DNA from: Achromobacter sp. MYb9
Lineage (GTDB): Bacteria > Pseudomonadota > Gammaproteobacteria > Burkholderiales > Burkholderiaceae_B
Direction of reading: 5' to 3'
Assembly: GCF_002975275.1 (NCBI RefSeq)
Contig: NZ_PCOQ01000003.1
Coordinates: forward strand, 186,001 to 250,000
DNA length: 64,000 nucleotides
Position numbers and translations under genes: made by a program. Within the stretch, counting starts at the first letter, position 1. Every line of letters starts with the position of its first letter. Below are positions 32,891-42,535 of the stretch, in pieces. The notes beneath the pieces are model-generated. The model did not search any database. It was not told the DNA's origin and saw nothing but the letters and a program-made list of their open reading frames with translations.

Positions 32891-33073
32891 GGGGTTCAAT
32901 GCCACGTACTGCAGCGTTGGTGTTTCTGGCCGGGCCGTGGGAAGCCGCATCCTAGGGCATGCGCGTCGGTCACGCGTGTCGCAATTGTATCGGGAGTTGA
33001 CCCGCGCAGGCCTGTGCTTAAATTCGTTTTGAACCGCGCGCCGCATCGCGCAACAAGGACCCCGGAGCCCGAC

Positions 33074-33586
33074 ATGCCCATAGATTTCGATCTGATCGAG
33101 AAAGGCTTTATGGAGGTGCTGCGATCGCAGCCCGCATTCACGGGCTGGAAGAAGAAGCGCAAGCGCTGCTTGTGGCGTGCGCTGGGCGACGTGGAGCAAG
33201 GCGTCGAGTTGATCCGCTACAAGGCGTCTTTCGAGAACACGCAATGGGTATCGTTGGCCGTGCATGTGTCGGTGCCTTGCGAGCGGGAGTGGCCGGTGTA
33301 TGTGCCCACCGAGATCTGGGACAAGGGCCGCCTGTATCGCCGGGCTTATCTGGTGCCCGGCCAAGGCCTGGCCGATGAGCCCACCTTTGCCAGCGGCGCC
33401 CTGCTTGCCATCACCTCGCCGGAAGAATTGGCTACGTGGCTGGAGACGCTTCCGGGCGATATCGACAAGCATGTCGTCTCGTGGTTCAAGCAATACGAGA
33501 CGCTGGAAGCTGCCTCGTATGAATACCAGATCCCGCGCTGGCGCCTGGAACAAGCCGGCCTGCTTCCGAGGACGCCGGAACGTTAG
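33074..33586 (+). CDS. Hypothetical protein
   Basis: A 170-residue soluble protein with a mixed alpha/beta pattern (IDFDLIEKGFMEVLRSQPAFTGWKKKRKRCLWRALGDVEQGVELIRYKASFENTQWVSLAVHVSV). The layout of helix, charged loop and paired strands is loosely like DUF4304-type proteins, but I would not assign it. ATG 33074 is the first in-frame ATG after the spacer and gives the expected helix at the N-terminus. It is divergent from the receiver gene with 183 bases between. Confidence 0.7.
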   Translation: MPIDFDLIEKGFMEVLRSQPAFTGWKKKRKRCLWRALGDVEQGVELIRYKASFENTQWVSLAVHVSVPCEREWPVYVPTEIWDKGRLYRRAYLVPGQGLADEPTFASGALLAITSPEELATWLETLPGDIDKHVVSWFKQYETLEAASYEYQIPRWRLEQAGLLPRTPER

Positions 33587-33809
33587 GCGCGGACGGCGCG
33601 CCTGTCGCCATGCCCGCAAAAAAAGCGCCTCTCCCTGCCGATGCGCCCTGGCGCAGAAAGCGATTGAAACCGCTTATACACACCGTATCCCAGCCTGCGG
33701 GACTGACACACACCTGAAGTGATAACTTGCTTTCCAGATGTTTGATTTCTGGTTCAAGCCGTCAGGCACGGCCGCATTGCAGGCGCGGCCCGCTACAGGA
33801 GAATAAAAA

Positions 33810-34157
33810 ATGGCTATTACGAAGCGCGTTGTCCAAGCGGTTCTTGCGGGGGTGCTGGCATTGGGTTTCAGCATGACCGCGCAGGCCGACAAGCAGACCC
33901 GCAATACGGTTATCGGCGCCGGGTTGGGCGGCGTGGCCGGCGCATTGCTGTCGGAAGGAGATCCCTGGGCCACCGTGGGCGGCGCCGCCGCCGGCGGCCT
34001 GTTGGGCCACGTCATCACCGGCGACGATGACCGCGGACGGCGCCGGCATGATTGGGACCGCGACCGCGGCCGCGACCATTCCTACAAGCGCGCGGGCTAC
34101 CGAGGCCACGACCGACACCGCGGCGATTCGCGTTCAAATTGGCGGCATCGCCATTGA
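33810..34157 (+). CDS. Secreted glycine-zipper protein with a basic tail
   Basis: A 115-residue envelope protein. Signal peptide residues 1-26 (AVLAGVLALGFSMTAQA). A glycine-zipper 2TM-like segment follows (TVIGAGLGGVAGALLSEGDPWATVGGAAAGGLLGHVITG), then a His/Arg/Asp-rich tail (DDDRGRRRHDWDRDRGRDHSYKRAGYRGHDRHRG) that may bind metal or nucleic acid. AGGAG lies ten bases before the ATG. Probably outer-membrane-linked and small; function unknown. The 220-base region before it holds no other gene. Confidence 0.82.
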   Translation: MAITKRVVQAVLAGVLALGFSMTAQADKQTRNTVIGAGLGGVAGALLSEGDPWATVGGAAAGGLLGHVITGDDDRGRRRHDWDRDRGRDHSYKRAGYRGHDRHRGDSRSNWRHRH

Positions 34158-34162
34158 TCCCT

Positions 34163-34188
34163 GCCGCCCGGACGGGGAATCGGGCGGC
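34163..34188. terminator. Hairpin between convergent genes
   Basis: GCCGCCCG and CGGGCGGC pair around a ten-base loop in the 31-base gap between the glycine-zipper stop and the glyA stop. It lacks a T tract and may act on both strands. Confidence 0.45.
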
Positions 34189-35484
34189 CTAGTAGGGCAG
34201 CGGAAAGCGCCGGGCCAGGTCGGTCGCCTTTGCGCGTATGGCGGATTCGGTGCCCGGGTCGATAGCGCCAGTGCGGAGGTCGCCCAGCACGGCCAGGATC
34301 ATGTCGCCGATGGTGTTGAACGCGTCGGTCCCCATGCCGCGGGACGTGCAGGCGGCGCTGCCCACGCGGATGCCGGAAGTCACGGTTGGCTTGGCGTCAT
34401 CGAAAGGCACGGCGTTCTTGTTCAAGGTGATGCCGACCTGCTCCAGGGCCTGTTCGGCCCGATTGCCCGCCACTCCCCAGGGCCGCAGGTCGACCACGCC
34501 CAGGTGGCAGTCCGTGCCGCCCGACACGATAGACAACCCGCCGGCCGCGAGCCGGTCGCATAACGTTTGCGCATTGGCGACGACGGCCCGGACATAGGTT
34601 CGGAACGACGGTTGCAGGGCCTCGCCCAGCGCCACGGCCTTGGCCGCCACGATGTGCATCAGTGGCCCGCCTTGCAGGCCAGGGAACACGGCCGAATCGA
34701 TCTTCTTCGCGATTTCGCCGTCGTTGCAGAGAATCATCCCGCCGCGTGGCCCGCGCAGGGTCTTGTGCGTCGTGGTTGTCGTGACGTGGGCATGTGGCAC
34801 CGGCGACGGATAGACGCCGCCGGCGACCAAGCCGGCGAAATGCGCCATGTCGGCCATGAAGATCGCGCCCACGTCGTCGGCGATGGCGCGGAACCGCGCG
34901 AAGTCCAGCGTTCGCGAATAGGCCGAGCCGCCCGCAACAATCAGCTTGGGCCGCTCACGCCGGGCAATGCGTTCCACCTCGTCCATGTCCACGCGCTGCG
35001 ATGCCGGGTCCACGCCGTAGCTCAGGGTCTGGAACCAACGGCCCGACATATTGACCTTGGCGCCATGCGTCAGATGCCCGCCGGCCTTCAGGTCCAGGCC
35101 CAGGATTTTGTCGCCGGGCGTCAGCAGCGCCAGGTAGACCGCCTGGTTCGCCTGGCTGCCGGAGTGGGGCTGCACGTTGACGTGCGCGGCGCCGAAAAGC
35201 AGCTTCGCCCGCGCGATCGCAATGTCTTCCGCAACGTCGACGTTCACGCAGCCGCCGTAGTATCGGCGGCCCGGATAGCCTTCGGCGTACTTGTTGGTAA
35301 ACACGGAACCTTGGGCGTCCTGCACCGCGCGGCTGGCGAAGTTCTCCGACGCGATGAGCTCGATGGATTGCATCTGCCGATGGCGTTCGGCGTCGATGGC
35401 CGCCCAGATGTCCCGGTCGGCCTGGGGCAAGGCAAGGGCGCTGATGACGGGCAGCGGGCCGTCGGGAAGTGCAAGGTGCGTCAT
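34189..35484 (-). CDS. glyA: Serine hydroxymethyltransferase (GlyA), probable paralogue
   Basis: A 431-residue PLP enzyme interconverting serine and glycine with tetrahydrofolate. Hallmarks are [26 protein letters not shown], the PLP lysine in [15 protein letters not shown], and [14 protein letters not shown]. The segment [28 protein letters not shown] departs from the usual TSGIRIGTPAxTTRGF form, and the N-terminal extension ([20 protein letters not shown]) is uncommon, so it may be a second copy with a specialised role. ATG 35484 precedes the folate-side helix; an in-frame ATG at 35544 would add 20 unlikely residues. It has no folate operon neighbours. Confidence 0.9.
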   Translation of the reverse strand: MTHLALPDGPLPVISALALPQADRDIWAAIDAERHRQMQSIELIASENFASRAVQDAQGSVFTNKYAEGYPGRRYYGGCVNVDVAEDIAIARAKLLFGAAHVNVQPHSGSQANQAVYLALLTPGDKILGLDLKAGGHLTHGAKVNMSGRWFQTLSYGVDPASQRVDMDEVERIARRERPKLIVAGGSAYSRTLDFARFRAIADDVGAIFMADMAHFAGLVAGGVYPSPVPHAHVTTTTTHKTLRGPRGGMILCNDGEIAKKIDSAVFPGLQGGPLMHIVAAKAVALGEALQPSFRTYVRAVVANAQTLCDRLAAGGLSIVSGGTDCHLGVVDLRPWGVAGNRAEQALEQVGITLNKNAVPFDDAKPTVTSGIRVGSAACTSRGMGTDAFNTIGDMILAVLGDLRTGAIDPGTESAIRAKATDLARRFPLPY

Positions 35485-35610
35485 GATGAGGGCGTGGTGT
35501 CGAAGAAAGTGGAATTCTAGGATTGGCGTGGCATAGCCGTTCATGCCACATCCGGAACAACAGGCAGACCACTTTTTCGACCCGCCACGCCACGCCGGCC
35601 CCGTCTTTCG

Positions 35611-36768
35611 TCAGGGAAAAAACAAAAGAAAGCCGTAGGTGATGAACAGCGCAAGGTGCATGGCGCCCTGCATGACGGGCGTGCGCTGACCGTTGAACGT
35701 CAGCATGCCCAGCACGAGCGTCAACGCCAGCAGCACGGTTTCCAGCGGGGATATCCCCATCACGACCTGCTTGCTGGTTATCAGTCCGATGACCAGCACG
35801 GCAGGGACGGTCAGCCCCACGGTAGAGACGAACGCGCCCAGGCAGAGGTTGATGGCGCGCTGCATTTCGTTGTTCAGCGCGGCCTTGATGGCGGTCAGGG
35901 ATTCCGGCGTGAAGACGATGATGGCGATCAGCACGCCGCTGACGGCCACTGGCGCGCCGGCGGTCGCCACGCCGTAGTCGATGACGATGGCAAGGTGGTG
36001 CGCCAGCAGCACGATCGGGATGATCATGCCCAGCAACAGCAGGCTGCTGGTCAGGATGGCGGCCCGGTCGCCGGTCGCGGCGGGCGTGCCTTGCGGTGAG
36101 TCCTGTGGTGGGCTTGTGGACGCTTTGGCGCGCGCGGGCACGGCCATCATGCCGGGGCGCGGTTGAATGAACAGCCGGCTTTCGCTGCGCATCTGAAGCA
36201 GCAGGAATACCGCATACAGCGCGGCAGTGACCGCGGCGATCGTCCAGGCTTGCAGCGGCGCGAACTCGCCCGCGCCCGACAGATGGTTGGGCAGCACAAG
36301 CGCTGTGCCCGTCAGCAGCGCGATCATCGACAGGTAAGCGTTGGCGCCCTGGGCATTGAACTCTTGCTCACCATGCTTCAAGCCGCCGGCGATCACGCAG
36401 ATTCCCATGACGAGATTCACGATGATCATCATCACGGCAAAGATGGAGTCCCGGCCGATGGTCGGGAATTCGCCCGGCCCAAGCAGCACCGACGCAATGA
36501 GGATGACCTCGATCGAGACGATGGAAAGCGTGAGAATCAGCGTGCCGTAGGGTTCGCCCAGTTTGTGGGCAAGGAGGTCCGCTTCGTGGACCACGCCGAA
36601 CGAGGCGGCGACGATGGTGAAGAAGAGCACCGCGAAGCAGGCTGCCGCGGTGGCCGGCGTAAGCGGCTCGGCAAGCCATGTGCCGCCGCAGACCGTGAAG
36701 GCAATGACGACGAGCCAGGCCCAGCCAAGCTTCAACCAGGTAGTGTTGGGAATGCCATTGACGCGCAT
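35611..36768 (-). CDS. chaA: Calcium/proton antiporter ChaA-type
   Basis: A 385-residue inner-membrane exchanger of the CaCA superfamily with about 11 hydrophobic segments in two halves. The alpha-repeats are visible: GEPYGTLILTLSIVSIEVILIASVLL (first) and VFTPESLTAIKAALNNEMQRAINLCLGAFVSTVGLTVPAVL (second), each with the acidic residue used in ion translocation. A hydrophilic loop (PARAKASTSPPQDSPQGTPAATG) separates the halves. ATG 36768 follows GGAAAG; the in-frame ATG at 36783 lacks a ribosome site. It probably exports Ca2+, or Na+/K+ at high pH, in exchange for protons. Confidence 0.88.
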   Translation of the reverse strand: MRVNGIPNTTWLKLGWAWLVVIAFTVCGGTWLAEPLTPATAAACFAVLFFTIVAASFGVVHEADLLAHKLGEPYGTLILTLSIVSIEVILIASVLLGPGEFPTIGRDSIFAVMMIIVNLVMGICVIAGGLKHGEQEFNAQGANAYLSMIALLTGTALVLPNHLSGAGEFAPLQAWTIAAVTAALYAVFLLLQMRSESRLFIQPRPGMMAVPARAKASTSPPQDSPQGTPAATGDRAAILTSSLLLLGMIIPIVLLAHHLAIVIDYGVATAGAPVAVSGVLIAIIVFTPESLTAIKAALNNEMQRAINLCLGAFVSTVGLTVPAVLVIGLITSKQVVMGISPLETVLLALTLVLGMLTFNGQRTPVMQGAMHLALFITYGFLLFFP

Positions 36769-36954
36769 CGCTGTTCTTTCCATGAAAGATAAGCGGGGTC
36801 GTCCCCGGTGTAGACACGCGCCGAGCAGGTCGTCCTGGCCGGCGAGAGCAAGATGGCTCGGTCGCTGGAATTCTACCCGATCAGAACGCCGCGATCCCGC
36901 TTCCGCAGTCCGCCGACGGCGCCCGCTTGTCGCGCTTGCGGCGCCGAGCGCCCC

Positions 36955-39036
36955 TTACTGCACCGTGGTGGGCGTGGCGGCGCGCGAGGACTGCGCGGGC
37001 ATGCGTTCCAGCGTCAGCGTGCCGGGCGTGCTGGGCGAAGGCCGCACCACCGCGGCATTGTTGGTGCTGTTGGCGCCCAGGTTGGGCAGGTCCGCCGGAC
37101 GAGCAGCCACCGTTGCGAAGGGGCCGCCGCCGGCCGCCGGCACGCCGTCCAAGGTCAGCGCGCCTGTCCACTGGCCGTCGTGGCGCGACAGCACTTGATA
37201 CTGCTGCGGCGCGCCGGCGGTGCGCGCCACCACATACAGCGTGCCGTCGATGATATTGAGCGCGGGCGGCGATGCGGCCAGGGCGTCCAGCTTGAGCGGC
37301 TTGCCGTGCTCGATAAGCCAGAGCGGGCCGCCCGCGCGTTCCAGCACCGCCAGGACGACATTGCCTTGCGCATCGGCGCCGATGGCCGGACGCCCGATGT
37401 AGGGCACGCCCATATCGGCGGCGGCGCTCCAGTCCATATCAAGATCGGTGGTGTCGCCGGCTTCAATCAGCTTGATCAGATGGTTGTTGCCGCGCTGGCG
37501 AAAGTAGAGTTCGACACGGTTCTCGTGGTTGCGGATCGCGGCCAGGCCGCCCGCGGCTTCGGGCGCGGGAACGCGGCGCCAGCCTTGCCATTCGGGGCGC
37601 TGGCCCTTGGCGGCCGGCAGTTGGCGCGTGTAGAAGAGTTCGCCTGCGCCGGCCGACGCAAAGATGACATAGCGCCCATCGGCGCCGCGCGCGGCGGCCG
37701 GGGCGCCCGTGGCGCCGTCCAGCGGTGGCAAGTCCTGCCACGTGCTCCAGCTGCCATCGATGCCGGAGGGGGTGATCCAATGGAGCACGCCGTCGTAGCC
37801 GAGTGCCACGGCGGCGGCTTCGCCGCGCGGAGCGACGGCGGGGATCTGGGTGACGCGCAGCCCGCCCAGCGCTTGCCAGCCTTGCCAGGTGCCGTCGTGG
37901 CGTTGCTTGTTCGCCCAAACGCCGCCCAGCGGATCGCGGGCCATCAGGCCGGCGGTGCCGTCGGCGTGGGTGAACGAGACCAGCGGGCCGCTGGTGCGGC
38001 CGCCCAGGCTCTGCCAGCGGCGCTGGCTGGAATCCCAGCGGTTGACGGCGGCATTGGTTTCGCCGGCCGCGAACACCACCAGCCCGCCACGTCCGTCCGG
38101 GTACAACTGCGGCGCGATGTCCTGACGCGAGACGTAATAGGCGCGCTGCACCCACGCGGCGGCGGGCCCGGCGGGTTCTTTGCAACCGGTCGGGCCGGCG
38201 CAGTAGTGGTAGTCGTTCCAGGCATAGTGCTGGAAGATCACCGACTTGCTGGCGATTTCGGTATCCGCCAGATTGGTGGCGCGTTCCTGGCTGGGATAGT
38301 CGATATAGCCGGTCTCGGCATAGTTGCCCGGCACGCGCAGCATGGCTTCGCGGACCAGCCGCGCGCTGGCGATGTGGTCGGGATGCCCATGGCCCGCGCA
38401 CCGCCAGCACAGTTGCGTATAGGGCACGACCATCGTGTCGTCCAGGTGTCGCACCGTGGTCGGCTTGTACTGGCGAATCAGGTCCGCCAGGGTGTCGATC
38501 AATTGTTCGCGCGTGTAGACCTGGGGGTAGGGGCCAAGCGTGTCGACACTCTGCCCGGGTTCGGACTCGGTTCGGCTCAGTGGCGTCAGGCTGCCCCAGC
38601 CCTTGCCCAGCCAGGGGTCTTTCAGGCGCATGTGCCACAGCTGCACGCGCGGATTGTCCTGCAGCGTGAAGCGCGCGATGGCGCGGCCGCCCGCGGTGCC
38701 GGCGTCTTCCTTCCATTGGTCGGGTTTGTGCGCCATGTAGGCGTAGGCAGCGCGGATGCCGCGTTCGCGGCCCAGCATGTAGCCGTCGCCTTCTCCCGCG
38801 TCGCTGGCGGTCAGGTAGACCACCCGCACGCAGCCGCCGGCCTCGATATTCGAGGCGATGTCCGGGTTCATGAACAGCAGGTCGTCGTCCATATGGGCAA
38901 CGAAGGCCAGGTCTTTGATGCCGTGGCATTGCTCAAGCGTGGGCGGCGAGGCCAACGCCGAAGCGGAGACAACAAGGGCGGCTGCGCAGAATAGCGCCCG
39001 GCAAACGGGGCGCATAAAGGCCATCAAAGCTGGCAT
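36955..39036 (-). CDS. Secreted PIG-L deacetylase with a C-terminal propeller-like domain
   Basis: A 693-residue exported protein. Signal peptide residues 1-30 (ALFCAAALVVSASALAS). Residues about 40-300 are a PIG-L/LmbE zinc deacetylase: AHMDDD with H48, D50 and D51 (normally AHPDD) and GHGHPDH (215-221). Residues about 320-640 contain repeated strands with W-x-x-W/GW signatures (GTWQGWQALGG, GSWSTWQDLPPL, PEWQGWRRVP) as in PLL-type lectin propellers. This suggests N-deacetylation of a surface or environmental glycan that is held by the propeller. ATG 39036 has no strong ribosome site; 39024 is possible. Confidence 0.85.
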   Translation of the reverse strand: MPALMAFMRPVCRALFCAAALVVSASALASPPTLEQCHGIKDLAFVAHMDDDLLFMNPDIASNIEAGGCVRVVYLTASDAGEGDGYMLGRERGIRAAYAYMAHKPDQWKEDAGTAGGRAIARFTLQDNPRVQLWHMRLKDPWLGKGWGSLTPLSRTESEPGQSVDTLGPYPQVYTREQLIDTLADLIRQYKPTTVRHLDDTMVVPYTQLCWRCAGHGHPDHIASARLVREAMLRVPGNYAETGYIDYPSQERATNLADTEIASKSVIFQHYAWNDYHYCAGPTGCKEPAGPAAAWVQRAYYVSRQDIAPQLYPDGRGGLVVFAAGETNAAVNRWDSSQRRWQSLGGRTSGPLVSFTHADGTAGLMARDPLGGVWANKQRHDGTWQGWQALGGLRVTQIPAVAPRGEAAAVALGYDGVLHWITPSGIDGSWSTWQDLPPLDGATGAPAAARGADGRYVIFASAGAGELFYTRQLPAAKGQRPEWQGWRRVPAPEAAGGLAAIRNHENRVELYFRQRGNNHLIKLIEAGDTTDLDMDWSAAADMGVPYIGRPAIGADAQGNVVLAVLERAGGPLWLIEHGKPLKLDALAASPPALNIIDGTLYVVARTAGAPQQYQVLSRHDGQWTGALTLDGVPAAGGGPFATVAARPADLPNLGANSTNNAAVVRPSPSTPGTLTLERMPAQSSRAATPTTVQ

Positions 39037-39234
39037 AAATAGGCGTCGCTTAAAAGGCGCGGCGCGGCAATGTGTTTTTGGTTTGGCGAGTATAGCGGGC
39101 AGGTGTCGCGTGCCGTCTAGCGAACCGGAACAGAGTGTTGGATACGGTGTCAGACTGCAATTGGGGGACGTGGCGGGGTGGCGGCGGGGGGGGGTGGCCC
39201 ATCGGTCCGTCACTTTTATTTTCGCCCTATGTGG

Positions 39235-39951
39235 CTAGTCCGCCGGCGCCCACTGCCCGGATGCCGGCTTCACCCGCGCCCGGGCGCCGTCTTGCCACAC
39301 TTGCTCTTCCTTCAGATGCGCGGCCCCGTCCGGGTCCACATCGAACCCCACTCCCAGCGCCTGCGCCACGCATGGCGCCTCGATCGGCAATTCCCATGTC
39401 AGGAACAGTTGCCAGAGATCTTCGCTGGATGCGAAATCGGTGGCATCGAACCCGCTTGCGTCGCGGCGGATCACGGCATGTGGCTGGCAGGTGTCGAAGA
39501 CGATGGCGGTGCCCCGCGTAAGCGGGATGCGGTGGCCGGAACCGGGGAAGTGCACATCCAGCCCTTTGTCTTCGCTCAGGAACAGGTTGCAGAAGGCCGC
39601 GCCGCCGTACTGTTCGCCGTCGTGGTGGTACCGGGCGCCGCGGCACGCCATCAGGGCGATGTCGCTGTTGGCCAGCACGTCGCCCAGTCCCCGTGCGCGC
39701 GTCCAGTCGGCCATGGCTTGCACGCAGCGCTTGTAGTCGGGCCAGCGCACTTGGGTCCGCGCCAGCGGCATCTGTTCGACGTCGCCGGGCTCCAGCAGCA
39801 ATCGCGTGGTGATCTCGCGGTGCCAGTCGGCGATCAGGCGTGGCGACGGCGCAGGCACATCGACATTGCCCGACAGCACGTTGCCGCCCACGCTACGGCT
39901 GCGCAGGGTGTCGCCGCTCCAGAAATACGAGGTCAGAAACGTGTCGGTCAT
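39235..39951 (-). CDS. 2OG-Fe(II) oxygenase-like protein
   Basis: A 238-residue protein with a double-stranded beta-helix of the 2-oxoglutarate/iron oxygenase type: H109 or H110 and D111 in RYHHDGEQYGG, distal H158 in TCQPHAV, and R162/R163 as possible 2OG anchor. FLSEDKGLDVHFPGSGHRIPL and GTAIVFDT fill the expected strands. Its ATG overlaps the stop of the LysR gene (ATGA), so it is in the regulator's own operon, an uncommon place for an enzyme. Divergent genes for a lyase and a Bug receptor suggest it modifies the same imported compound; substrate unknown. Confidence 0.8.
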   Translation of the reverse strand: MTDTFLTSYFWSGDTLRSRSVGGNVLSGNVDVPAPSPRLIADWHREITTRLLLEPGDVEQMPLARTQVRWPDYKRCVQAMADWTRARGLGDVLANSDIALMACRGARYHHDGEQYGGAAFCNLFLSEDKGLDVHFPGSGHRIPLTRGTAIVFDTCQPHAVIRRDASGFDATDFASSEDLWQLFLTWELPIEAPCVAQALGVGFDVDPDGAAHLKEEQVWQDGARARVKPASGQWAPAD

Positions 39952-40847
39952 TTCGCGGCCCTGGCCGGATTCAGCGACGCGAACGCGGCTTGCACGCATT
40001 CCGTCATTTTCCTGGCCAGCGTGCCGATCGGAAAGTGGTCGGAGGTGACGGCATAGCTTGGGAACTCAATCTTCTCCGAGAAGGGAATCTCGCGCAATTC
40101 AGGCATCTTCAGCGCCCGCGACACGACCGGATTGACGATCGAGATGCCCAGCCCCTTGCTGACCATCGAGCAGATGGTCGTGGCGTAGGGCGTTTCAATG
40201 GACAGGATTCGGGTGTCGTCGGGAAAGTGCCGGTCCACCGCCGCGCGGTTGAAACTGCCCGCCGGCAGCGAGATGAAATTCTCGTCATTGAAGTCGGCGG
40301 GCTTCAGCATTTTCTTGCGGGCCAACTTGTGCCCCGCCGGCACGATTCCCACGCCGTGCGCCGCATTGATCCGTGCGAAATTCAAGCCGGGAATATCGGC
40401 TTGGATGGATGAGAATCCGATGTCGCAAAAGCCGGTGGCCATCCACTTCGCCACCACGTCCGACCCGCCCGTGCTGGCCACGACGGGGATGTCCGACACC
40501 GTTTCCCGGAACAGCCGGATGGCGTCGGGCAGCACGCATTGCATGATGGAGCCCACCGCGCCCACGCGCAGCAGGCCTGTGCCGCGACGGCGAATGGAGC
40601 TGGCGCTGTCGTTCAACGATTCCAGGCCGATGAACGCGCGTTCGACGTCGGCGTAGAACGCATCGGCTTCGGGCGTCGGGATCAGCCGGGTGCCGACGCG
40701 TTTGAACAGCACGAAGCCCAGCGTGCCTTCAAGCAGCGCGATCCAGCGGCTGATGTTCGGCTGCGACGTATGCAGCAGACCGGCCGCCGTGGTCATGGAT
40801 CGCGTCATCATCACGGCGCGAAAGGCTTCGACTTGCTTGAAGTTCAT
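39948..40847 (-). CDS. LysR-family transcriptional regulator
   Basis: A 299-residue LysR protein with the HTH at residues 2-62 (FKQVEAFRAVMMTRSMTTAAGLLHTSQPNISRWIALLEGTLGFVLFKR) and a periplasmic-binding-like effector domain. It is divergent from the argininosuccinate-lyase-like gene with about 127 bases between the starts, an AT-rich spacer that should hold its operator, though I found no clear T-N11-A box. The next gene, a 2OG oxygenase, is coupled by ATGA. It is probably a substrate-induced activator of the lyase and receptor genes. Confidence 0.9.
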   Translation of the reverse strand: MNFKQVEAFRAVMMTRSMTTAAGLLHTSQPNISRWIALLEGTLGFVLFKRVGTRLIPTPEADAFYADVERAFIGLESLNDSASSIRRRGTGLLRVGAVGSIMQCVLPDAIRLFRETVSDIPVVASTGGSDVVAKWMATGFCDIGFSSIQADIPGLNFARINAAHGVGIVPAGHKLARKKMLKPADFNDENFISLPAGSFNRAAVDRHFPDDTRILSIETPYATTICSMVSKGLGISIVNPVVSRALKMPELREIPFSEKIEFPSYAVTSDHFPIGTLARKMTECVQAAFASLNPARAAK

Positions 40848-40974
40848 CGGTCAATCCAAAAACGTCGCAGGAATAATCATATCAATTTTGTATTCGATGC
40901 CGTAAATATCTGATTTGACGCATAAGTTGGCGCGGACGGAGACTACCGTTTCCCTGTTCCCCACCCGGACTGAA

Positions 40975-42504
40975 ATGGAATCCAAAGTCAGCAGCCGCCT
41001 GAAGCAACCGCTTGCCGCGGAAGTGCTTCAGCACATTTTCCTTCCGCGCCTGAATCGCGAGTTCTTCGCCAATTTCGAGATGCTGAATCAGATCAACCTT
41101 GCGCATCTGGTGATGCTGCACGAGCAGGGCATCCTGGATCGCGATGCGTCGATCCGGCTGGCCGAGGGCTTGCGCAAGATGCAGGCGGACGGGCCGGACA
41201 CCGTGGAACTGGACCCGGCGCGCGAAGAGGCCTACTTCAACTACGAAGCGCATTTGATCAAGCTGGTTGGGCAAGAGCTGGGCGGGCGCCTGCATACCGC
41301 CCGCAGCCGCAATGACATCGGCGCCACCATCGACCGCATCCGCGCTCGGGATTTCATCGCCCGGATCGCGACGGCTCTGATGGACGTTGCCGATGCGGCG
41401 CTAACGCAGGCAGGCAGGTACGCCGACTGCGTGATGCCCGGCTACACGCACATGCAGGCCGCCCAGCCGATCACCTACGGCTATTACCTGTCGGCCCTGG
41501 TCGATGCCTGGTTGCGCGACGCCGATCGCCTGCTGCATGCTCTGGACACCACGGACGCATCTCCGCTGGGCGCCTGCGCGCTGGCGGGCACGTCGTTCCC
41601 CATCGACCGCGAGGCCACCAGCGCGATGCTGGGGTTCAGTGGGCCGTTGCCCAGTGCGCTGGACAGCGTCGCCTCGCGGGATTTTGCGCTGGAATTGAGC
41701 GCCGCGCTGTCGATCATGATGATCACCAGCAGCCGGATGGTGCAGGACTTCTATATCTGGTCGACGCCTGAATTCGGCTTGTTGTCTTTTCCGGACAGCA
41801 TCGCCAGCACCTCCAGCATCATGCCGCAGAAGAAGAACCCGGCGGTGTTGGAATACTTGCGGGGCAAGACCGGCCACCTGATCGGGCTGACGTCGGCAGC
41901 CTTCGCAACCGTGAAGTCCACGCACTTCACGCACTCGGGCGACAGCAGCCGAGAAAGCACGCGCACGTGCTGGGAAGCCTGCGAAGAAGCGCTGAGATCG
42001 CTGGCGCTGATCCAGCTGCTGGTTGAACGCGTCGAGCCGAACCGCGCGCGCATGGCGGCGCGCGCGGCAGAGGATTTTTCAACGGTCACGGACCTGGCCG
42101 ACCTGTTGGTGCGCAAGGCGGACGCGTCGTTCCGGGATGCGCACCACATCATTGGCGCCGTGGTCCGGCAGGCACTGGAAGCAGGCATCCCCGCCAAGGA
42201 CATCACGCCAGAGATGGTCAACGCCGCAGCGGCCCAGCAGCTTGGCCGACAGGTCGCCCTGTGCGAAACCGATATCCGCGCTTGCCTGGATCCGGTTCGC
42301 AATGTGGCGGCGCGCCAATCTTTCGGCGGCCCCGCGCCCGACCTCGTGCTAGGCCGGATCGACCAGCAGAAAGCACAGCTGACCGGAAAGCGCAGCGTGA
42401 TCGCCAGAACGGTGCAGCGCGTGGCCGATGCGCAGGATCTGCTGCGGCAACGCGTGCAAACGCTTGTGTCATCCGAGCCGGGGCCTGCCGTCCGGCAAGC
42501 CTGA
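40975..42504 (+). CDS. Argininosuccinate lyase/aspartase superfamily enzyme
   Basis: A 509-residue lyase of the fumarase/argininosuccinate-lyase fold. It has HTARSRNDIGATIDRI (substrate and catalytic residues), the family signature STSSIMPQKKNPAVLEYLRGKTG and a long C-terminal helical tail. It cleaves a C-N bond to release fumarate in most homologues. The N-terminus and partners differ from biosynthetic ArgH, which normally sits with arginine genes; here a LysR regulator, a 2OG oxygenase and a Bug receptor surround it, pointing to catabolism of an imported N-substituted aspartate, as in EDDS lyases. ATG 40975 is chosen since TTG 40915 lies in the AT-rich promoter region. Confidence 0.82.
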   Translation: MESKVSSRLKQPLAAEVLQHIFLPRLNREFFANFEMLNQINLAHLVMLHEQGILDRDASIRLAEGLRKMQADGPDTVELDPAREEAYFNYEAHLIKLVGQELGGRLHTARSRNDIGATIDRIRARDFIARIATALMDVADAALTQAGRYADCVMPGYTHMQAAQPITYGYYLSALVDAWLRDADRLLHALDTTDASPLGACALAGTSFPIDREATSAMLGFSGPLPSALDSVASRDFALELSAALSIMMITSSRMVQDFYIWSTPEFGLLSFPDSIASTSSIMPQKKNPAVLEYLRGKTGHLIGLTSAAFATVKSTHFTHSGDSSRESTRTCWEACEEALRSLALIQLLVERVEPNRARMAARAAEDFSTVTDLADLLVRKADASFRDAHHIIGAVVRQALEAGIPAKDITPEMVNAAAAQQLGRQVALCETDIRACLDPVRNVAARQSFGGPAPDLVLGRIDQQKAQLTGKRSVIARTVQRVADAQDLLRQRVQTLVSSEPGPAVRQA

Positions 42505-42535
42505 CCGGCCATATCCAACCAAGGGGAATTCAATC

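Noticed and set aside
36853..38994. 713-codon open frame on the plus strand opposite the PIG-L gene
   Set aside because: The minus frame has a signal peptide and zinc motifs; the plus product is His/Arg/Ala-rich without features.
40915..40974. TTG 40915 as start of the argininosuccinate-lyase-like gene
   Set aside because: It lies in the AT-rich promoter region and has no ribosome site; ATG 40975 fits the family start better.
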